Shown here: positions 59,047 through 64,000 of the stretch, in pieces
How positions within the stretch are numbered: position 1 is the first letter of the stretch
How the letters are laid out: each line of letters begins with the position of its first letter
Source of the DNA: CAJQQY01 sp964564545
Lineage (GTDB): Bacteria > Bacteroidota > Bacteroidia > Chitinophagales > Saprospiraceae
Assembly: GCA_964564545.1 (NCBI GenBank)
Contig: CAZMBP010000153.1
Coordinates: 19,178 to 83,177 of the forward strand
Length of the DNA stretch: 64,000 nucleotides
Direction: 5' to 3'
Position numbers and translations under genes: made by a program
Notes under the pieces: generated by a model
Told to the model about the DNA's origin: nothing
Databases searched by the model: none
Seen by the model: only the letters and a program-made list of their open reading frames with translations

Positions 59047-60576
59047 ATGAATAAAATTGCTCTATTTTTCGGATTCGCATTATTAATGCTTTCCTGTAAG
59101 ACTAAAAAGCCAATGACTGCGGCGGTAGAGATGACTGACAAAACCATTGCTGAATCTACGGTTAATGTAAACAATATTAAAAGCCATATTTTTTACTTGG
59201 CTTCCGATGAATTAAAAGGTCGAGATACGCCTTCGGAAGGATTAGATATTGCTGCAAAATATTTGGCAACTAGCTTGATGAGATATGGTGTAAAACCAGC
59301 TTATGGAGAAGGAGTTAATGGATATTATCAAAATGTTCCCTTGGTAAATGCCATGCCTCCAACAGGTGGAGCGCTAAAATTTGGAGAGTTTGATTTGCAA
59401 TTACCTGATGGATTTTTGATGATGAGAGGAGATAATATGGAAGTGGAGTCTGAAATGATTTTTGCTAATCGAGGATCAGAAGAAGATCTTAAAGGTCTTG
59501 ATGTAAAAGGTAAAATTGTAGTGGTAATGTGCGGATTAGAAGGTGATGATAGTCCACAATCTTGGTTTTTTGCAGGTCGTGAAAAACGAAATGCAGTAAA
59601 AGCTGCTGGCGCAAAAGCATTGATTGAGATTTATAATAATGCTCAATTGCCTTATAATTTCTTAATTCGATTTTTGAATTCTCCACAAATGAAAGTGGAC
59701 GATTCTGACGATGATAATGCAGTTCAATTTCCACACGTTTGGGTAAATGGGGCGAATGCAGAAGCCGTTGCAAAATTAAGAGCTTCGAACGGGATGAAGG
59801 GAAGTTTGAAAATTGAGGGAATGAGAAAAGAGAAAATCAAAACACAAAATATTGTTGGTGTTCTCGAAGGATCTGATCCCAAGCTAAAAGATGAATACAT
59901 TATTTATTCAGCACATTATGACCATGTTGGAGTTGGCCGAGTAGTAGAAGGTGATTCAATTTATAATGGTTCGCGAGATAATGCTGTAGGAAGTGTAACG
60001 GTTTTATCAGCTGCCGAAAATTTAGCGAAATATCCAACAAAACGATCTGCAGTATTTATCTTTTTCACAGGGGAAGAAAAAGGATTATTAGGTTCATCAT
60101 ATTATGCAGATAATCCTGCGATTCCTTTGGACAAAATGACTTACTGTTTTAATAGTGATAATGCTGGATATAATGATACGACCAAGGCGATGATTATTGG
60201 TTTGGAAAGAACGTTGGCTCGACCATTAATTGAAAAAGCATGTGCTGCTTTTGGATTGGAAGCGATCAAAGACAATATGCCTGAGCAAGGATTATTTGAC
60301 CGATCTGATAATGTGAACTTTGCGAAAAAAGGAGTTCCTGCTCCAACCTTCGGAATGGGGATCACTAAAATGGATGATGAGGTAAATAAATATTATCACC
60401 AACCTCAAGATAATCCTGAAACTTTGGATTATAATTATTTGACTAAGTTTTTCAAATCATATGTTTATGCTTGCCGCTTGATTGCCAATACAAATGAATC
60501 AGTATTTTGGCAGGAAGGGGATAAGTATTATAAAGATGGTTTGAAGTTGTACAATATGAAAGATGTGAAAAAATAA
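59047..60576 (+). CDS. M28-family zinc aminopeptidase lipoprotein with PA domain
   Basis: 509 residues. LLMLSC (Cys17) is the lipobox. A PA-domain-like insert (about 130-240) precedes the M28 catalytic core, whose two-zinc site residues are visible in order: YSAHYDHVG, SRDNAVGSV, FFTGEEKGLLGSSYY, SDNAGYND and the final His in KYYHQPQDNPETLDY. These metallopeptidases release N-terminal residues from peptides. The enzyme is probably anchored at the outer membrane. A terminator follows it. Confidence 0.93.
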   Translation: MNKIALFFGFALLMLSCKTKKPMTAAVEMTDKTIAESTVNVNNIKSHIFYLASDELKGRDTPSEGLDIAAKYLATSLMRYGVKPAYGEGVNGYYQNVPLVNAMPPTGGALKFGEFDLQLPDGFLMMRGDNMEVESEMIFANRGSEEDLKGLDVKGKIVVVMCGLEGDDSPQSWFFAGREKRNAVKAAGAKALIEIYNNAQLPYNFLIRFLNSPQMKVDDSDDDNAVQFPHVWVNGANAEAVAKLRASNGMKGSLKIEGMRKEKIKTQNIVGVLEGSDPKLKDEYIIYSAHYDHVGVGRVVEGDSIYNGSRDNAVGSVTVLSAAENLAKYPTKRSAVFIFFTGEEKGLLGSSYYADNPAIPLDKMTYCFNSDNAGYNDTTKAMIIGLERTLARPLIEKACAAFGLEAIKDNMPEQGLFDRSDNVNFAKKGVPAPTFGMGITKMDDEVNKYYHQPQDNPETLDYNYLTKFFKSYVYACRLIANTNESVFWQEGDKYYKDGLKLYNMKDVKK

Positions 60577-60602
60577 TTAGCATTTTGGTTAATTATTTAT
60601 AA

Positions 60603-60649
60603 AAAAAGGAAGCCCGTAAATACATTGTTATTTACGGGCTTCTTTTTTT
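60603..60649. terminator. Intrinsic terminator after the M28 peptidase gene
   Basis: GAAGCCCGTAAATA (60609-60622) pairs with TATTTACGGGCTTC (60629-60642), with an A-run before and a T-run after. Confidence 0.93.
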
Positions 60650-60674
60650 CGTAAAGTTTATGTTGCGAGTTTTT

Positions 60675-61316
60675 TTAAAAAAGTAATACCCCAACCCCAA
60701 CATGAAGTCTCCAAAGATAGGAACCTGCGACAGCATAACCATAACCTCTTTCAGCAGCACCGCCACCGCCTGTTACAAATCCGAATGAACCACCAACATT
60801 GAAAACCATTTGATCAAAAAATATTCTTCTGATACCGTAGCCGAATTCAAAAGCGTATTCATCATAATCGCCATCAATGATAAAGGATATTCCATTTCCG
60901 AAATCATAATCTTCAAATTGTCCAAACATTTTTTTCGCGGATAATCGGAAATAATTTCCGACAGGAGCAATCGATTTTTTGTTGTACCAATCAAAGTTAA
61001 TTCCAATACCTCCACCTGATACAGAACTATAAACCTCCTCTCCATCTATCCTTTCAATACCATTTCCAGGAAGAGCATGCAGGTTAAAGAAATCAACAGT
61101 TAATCCAATTTGGGCACGCCTTCGAATGACATAATTAAAATTAACATTATGCATAAAGTTAGTCCACTTGGGGCCTAAGTAAATAATGAAAGGTGAATTA
61201 AAATTATAATCAACAAAAGCTCTTTTGCCCAGATACCCAGGAACGTTTTTCTGACTTTGAGCAGCAAAAGAAGAGAGCAAACAAAATAAGATTAAGAATA
61301 TATATTTTCGAAGCAT
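60675..61316 (-). CDS. Exported protein, probable outer-membrane beta-barrel
   Basis: 213 residues with signal peptide MLRKYIFLILFCLLSSFAAQSQ. The rest is made of alternating strands with aromatic ends (FIIYLGPKWTNFMHNVNFNYVIRRRAQIGLTVDFF; YAFEFGYGIRRIFFDQMVFNVGGSFGFV) and closes with LHVGVGVLLF, a C-terminal Phe typical of outer-membrane barrels. About eight strands are plausible. Specific function unknown. It is convergent with the M28 gene and cotranscribed with the M48 gene upstream (61 bases). Confidence 0.75.
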   Translation of the reverse strand: MLRKYIFLILFCLLSSFAAQSQKNVPGYLGKRAFVDYNFNSPFIIYLGPKWTNFMHNVNFNYVIRRRAQIGLTVDFFNLHALPGNGIERIDGEEVYSSVSGGGIGINFDWYNKKSIAPVGNYFRLSAKKMFGQFEDYDFGNGISFIIDGDYDEYAFEFGYGIRRIFFDQMVFNVGGSFGFVTGGGGAAERGYGYAVAGSYLWRLHVGVGVLLF

Positions 61317-61377
61317 AATTTTTATTTATAAGTTGTTTAAGATGGTCAAAAAAGGTTTAAAAAAATATAAGAGCAAT

Positions 61378-63555
61378 TTATCTCTTACGTTTCTTTTTTA
61401 CCTGAGACAAAATATCATAAACTCTTTGTTTGATAACATCTTTGTGATCAATGTATGGTACGTAGTCAAATGAACCCATTCTTGCTCGACCTGTTTCGCT
61501 ATCTAAGGCAAGAGAAAAAATGATACTTTCACCTTTTGGTGTAACCATCGTGTATAACCAAGAAAATTGATTGAAGATAAATTTGCCAATAACATCAAAA
61601 GAGTTTTTTCCTTTTTTTCCAGTCATCACACCTGTCCAAACGAAGGTGTCCACGTTGTATTTTTTTGTCAGTTCATTGATCCGCTCTTGATTAAAAGCAA
61701 TCATTTTAAAATCATCTTCCATATTCATTTGATGCCCAAACCATTCTTGGATTTCTCTGAAATCATTAAATTCTTCTACATCTTTATTGGTGAAATTATT
61801 AGGATCAATTACGGTCAATTTTAAATCTAATCGGTCAGCATTTTTTTGAATAGACTTATTAAATTCCATTTGTGCTTTTTCCGTTTTTATCAAAAGTTGC
61901 TTTTGGAAATTACGACTTAACTTCAAGTAATAAGGATTAATTAATAAGACCTTATTTTCACCTAAGGCAAAATCTCCATTTTGCATAATTGAGTTATTTC
62001 TTGATTCTTCTCGATCTTGTTTTTTCTTTTTGATGGCTTTGCAATCTTCAATCATTGCGTTGAAATCGTCCTGGCCTAAAAGATCACCGAAGCCATGATA
62101 CACATATCTATCAAATTCTTCATCCTTGTGTTTTTTTAGTAGTTCATCATATTTCTTTTTTTCTTCCTCTGTGGCATCTTCAGTTGGTTTTTCTGGAAGT
62201 GGCGAATTAGCAGTATTGGGTGCTTTTCCATTCTTGAATTTTTTTAATTTCTTGCTATGTTTATTCACCATATCTTGACAAAGATCTTTGATCATATCCT
62301 GAAAGACAACATCATCTTTGAATTCATCCTTAAGTAAATAAGCGTATCGCAGCGCAAGGGTATTCATCTCGAATTTCTCTAGTTCATTGATGAAGTAAAC
62401 AACACTTCCTATTTCTCCTTCCGTTTTTTTATGCTTTAATCGGTAGTCGGAAAACTGACGAGCGTTTCTCATTTTTGTAAAACCATATAAAGATTTTGCA
62501 ATGATTTTTTTCAAATATAAATCCTCAGGAAATTCTTTCTGCAAGGAATAGGCATTGTAAAAAGACTCATAGAATTCATAATCACGTAACTGGTATTCTA
62601 GAAGTTCATATCGTGCACGGTTTTTTAATTCCTTGAATCTACTCTCCGAAATAACATAATCTACTCGATTTTCATTGGAGTTTTTTCTGATTACGTTATC
62701 AGCAGCAATTCTTCTTTTGGGCAAACTTGGATGAGTACTTTCTTCATCATCTTCGTCCACTTCTGTAGAAATTGCATTTATAGCATCTAACTGATAATCG
62801 TCTTTAAAAATCAAATACTCATCTTCGAAATAGGATTTATTAAAAGGAACATCGGCAAATGGTAAGTACGCATATTGTAATACATCGAAAGCACCTTTAA
62901 CTCCATTAAGATTATATTTTGATTTTAAAAATAACTCTAAACCTAATTCGTCTGCTTCAGATTCTTGTTCTTTTGAAAATTGATTTTTAGTTAATTTGTT
63001 TTCGAATCTTTTTCTTCTCAATATATTTCGGCTATTATTTCGATCAATTTCTTTTGATTCTAAGTAGAATTTTAGTGCATGTTTTTCTTTAAAATGCGCA
63101 ATCTCATGAGCTAAAATAAATGCTAATTGAGCTTCATTTTTTAATTGTGCAATCAAACCCATATTGACTACCACAATCCCTTGGTTGGTAGCGAAGGCAT
63201 TAACTGAACTTGACCTTACGGTATAAAATCTAAGTTTACCTTTCAATTCAGGTTCATTTTCTAACAATACATTTGCAATTTCAGTTACGTACTCAGAAAC
63301 AGGATCGTTAAACATCACATAACCGCTTTGCAACAAATCATCAATGCCAAAATTACTTTCTAGGAAAAATTCTTTTTGGTTTTTTCGAGAACGTCTTTTT
63401 GATTTTCTATCAATATATTCTAATTCCTTTTTATATTTCTGATAGGAATAAGTTGTGAAATCTTCTGGGACGTCTCCCTTACTCTCAAAAGGTTCGTATT
63501 GACAAAATACTAATTGGGCAAAAAATAGAATTGCTAAGGTGAGATTTATTTTCAT
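61378..63555 (-). CDS. Exported M48-family metallopeptidase with long C-terminal region
   Basis: 725 residues with a signal peptide to about 18 (LVFCQ). The M48 domain (80-230) has HEIAH (150-154) with K-H-A following, and the third ligand in SKEQESEADELGLELF. It lacks membrane spans, so it is a BepA/LoiP-like periplasmic form. The large C-terminal half (320-725) is helical, TPR-like, with a charged segment (KPTEDATEEEKKKYDELLKKHKDEE) and a final domain unlike anything I know. Probably an outer-membrane protein quality-control protease. Confidence 0.85.
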   Translation of the reverse strand: MKINLTLAILFFAQLVFCQYEPFESKGDVPEDFTTYSYQKYKKELEYIDRKSKRRSRKNQKEFFLESNFGIDDLLQSGYVMFNDPVSEYVTEIANVLLENEPELKGKLRFYTVRSSSVNAFATNQGIVVVNMGLIAQLKNEAQLAFILAHEIAHFKEKHALKFYLESKEIDRNNSRNILRRKRFENKLTKNQFSKEQESEADELGLELFLKSKYNLNGVKGAFDVLQYAYLPFADVPFNKSYFEDEYLIFKDDYQLDAINAISTEVDEDDEESTHPSLPKRRIAADNVIRKNSNENRVDYVISESRFKELKNRARYELLEYQLRDYEFYESFYNAYSLQKEFPEDLYLKKIIAKSLYGFTKMRNARQFSDYRLKHKKTEGEIGSVVYFINELEKFEMNTLALRYAYLLKDEFKDDVVFQDMIKDLCQDMVNKHSKKLKKFKNGKAPNTANSPLPEKPTEDATEEEKKKYDELLKKHKDEEFDRYVYHGFGDLLGQDDFNAMIEDCKAIKKKKQDREESRNNSIMQNGDFALGENKVLLINPYYLKLSRNFQKQLLIKTEKAQMEFNKSIQKNADRLDLKLTVIDPNNFTNKDVEEFNDFREIQEWFGHQMNMEDDFKMIAFNQERINELTKKYNVDTFVWTGVMTGKKGKNSFDVIGKFIFNQFSWLYTMVTPKGESIIFSLALDSETGRARMGSFDYVPYIDHKDVIKQRVYDILSQVKKKRKR

Positions 63556-63675
63556 GCTAATATATTGTGTAGTTAAATTTAGAAAAAACTAAAGGTATAA
63601 AAAAAGAGGTATTAAATAAAAATCTAATTTTTACTACTTGATTAAAAGAACACGTGGTGATCCGTTTAGCTGGCT

Positions 63676-63861
63676 CCTAAAAAAATATGAGTCATCCCGA
63701 ATTTTATATTTTGTACCGAAAGGCACAACTTGAAATCACATTTAATATTGGTAGAAATATCCAGCCTCATTATTTCGAAACGTGCCTTTAGGTACGTTAT
63801 ATAAAAAGAATCCCGAATTTTTGTTTTTTCAAAAATTCGGGATGACTCATATTTTTTTAGG
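63676..63861. repeat. Nested palindromic element with 30-bp perfect arms
   Basis: The outer arms 63676-63705 and 63832-63861 are perfect 30-base inverse complements (core TGAGTCATCCCGAATTTT). Inside, GTACCGAAAGGCAC (63713-63726) matches GTGCCTTTAGGTAC (63782-63795) at 13 of 14 positions, and ATCCCGAATTTTTG pairs with CAAAAATTCGGGAT just within the right end. The element fills the gap between the M48 and S41-type genes. Same architecture as 5107-5300 but different sequence. Confidence 0.9.
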
Positions 63862-63885
63862 ACAGCTAAAGCATATTACTACGTG

Positions 63886-64000
63886 CTATTTTTTTTCGAT
63901 CCAATTAATTGCTGCTTGAACCATTTTATCTTGATCTAAATTATCCAAATCTTCGCCTCCTCGAACATGTATATCGGGTAAAATTGAGGTTCCTTTATAC
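63886..64000 (-). CDS. 3' end of an S41-type C-terminal processing peptidase (partial)
   Basis: The minus strand reads YKGTSILPDIHVRGGEDLDNLDQDKMVQAAINWIEKK followed by TAG (63886-63888). The (G)TxLPDIxV-G-EDLD and KMVQAAI pattern matches the very end of S41 tail-specific peptidases of Bacteroidota. Only 37 codons are in the window, so the family call rests on that short piece. Confidence 0.55.
   Translation of the reverse strand, partial: YKGTSILPDIHVRGGEDLDNLDQDKMVQAAINWIEKK

Overview
The window is AT-rich chromosomal DNA from a member of the Bacteroidota, most likely a marine or freshwater Saprospiria-type (Lewinella/Saprospira-like) organism. The phylum call rests on secreted proteins with C-terminal T9SS sorting domains, a CHU_C-like VPNIFTPNADGFND block, a TonB receptor with an N-terminal carboxypeptidase-D-like plug extension, a Reg_prop/Y_Y_Y/LytS sensor kinase, and TAnnTTTG-type promoter elements with little Shine-Dalgarno. 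The class-level placement is inference. Both ends cut genes: a TraB/GumN-type protein on the left and an S41-type peptidase on the right.

Layout. 1-5.1 kb: a kinase-fold protein, a sphingosine-1-phosphate-lyase-like PLP enzyme, an uracil-DNA glycosylase and an unusual M50-peptidase/TPR fusion. 5.1-13.7 kb: an FG-GAP T9SS cargo, then housekeeping genes (YggS-type PLP protein, deoxynucleoside kinase, gatC, a LolD/MacB-type ATPase, a CDGSH Fe-S protein, cobalamin adenosyltransferase) and a P450. 14-23.6 kb: a MORN-repeat protein, a zincin, a lipoprotein gene broken by a stop in its signal peptide, two ECF sigma factors flanking an orphan sigma-2 domain, TPR and TetR proteins, a prohibitin-like lipoprotein, an HPF-like protein and a thioesterase. 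23.6-30.4 kb: two tandem small membrane paralogues, then an ABC/HlyD/TolC export operon whose ABC protein has a degenerate nucleotide-binding domain, and a CPA2 antiporter. 30.5-37.9 kb: a divergent LytS/LytTR two-component pair and two exported proteins.

38.5-53.3 kb is a zinc island. It holds a MerC-like protein, two COG0523 GTPases, a TonB receptor with a lipoprotein, a Fur/Zur regulator behind two GCAAC-N3-GTTGC palindromes, an ABC ATPase and permease with a His-rich loop, two paralogous DUF3299-like proteins with an added CxxC, a DUF1826 protein and a His/Cys-rich exported protein. Also in the island are a Tat-signal thiol dioxygenase, a sarcosine-oxidase-like flavoenzyme, and an unknown gene with a decayed second copy. 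The reading is that Zur controls outer-membrane uptake, inner-membrane transport and intracellular zinc allocation. The ATPase-permease-DUF3299 order resembles the zinc operon PA4064-PA4066 of Pseudomonas and zrg of Vibrio.

53.6-64 kb is mostly housekeeping: tRNA-Leu(CAA), hscB, rseP, rsmE, DUF4159, PspC, ferritin, a Kazal lipoprotein, and M28 and M48 peptidases.

The most striking structure not explained by genes is a series of long, near-perfect intergenic palindromes. Several are nested, and several overlap stop codons. Two of them share an 18-base core although 44 kb apart.
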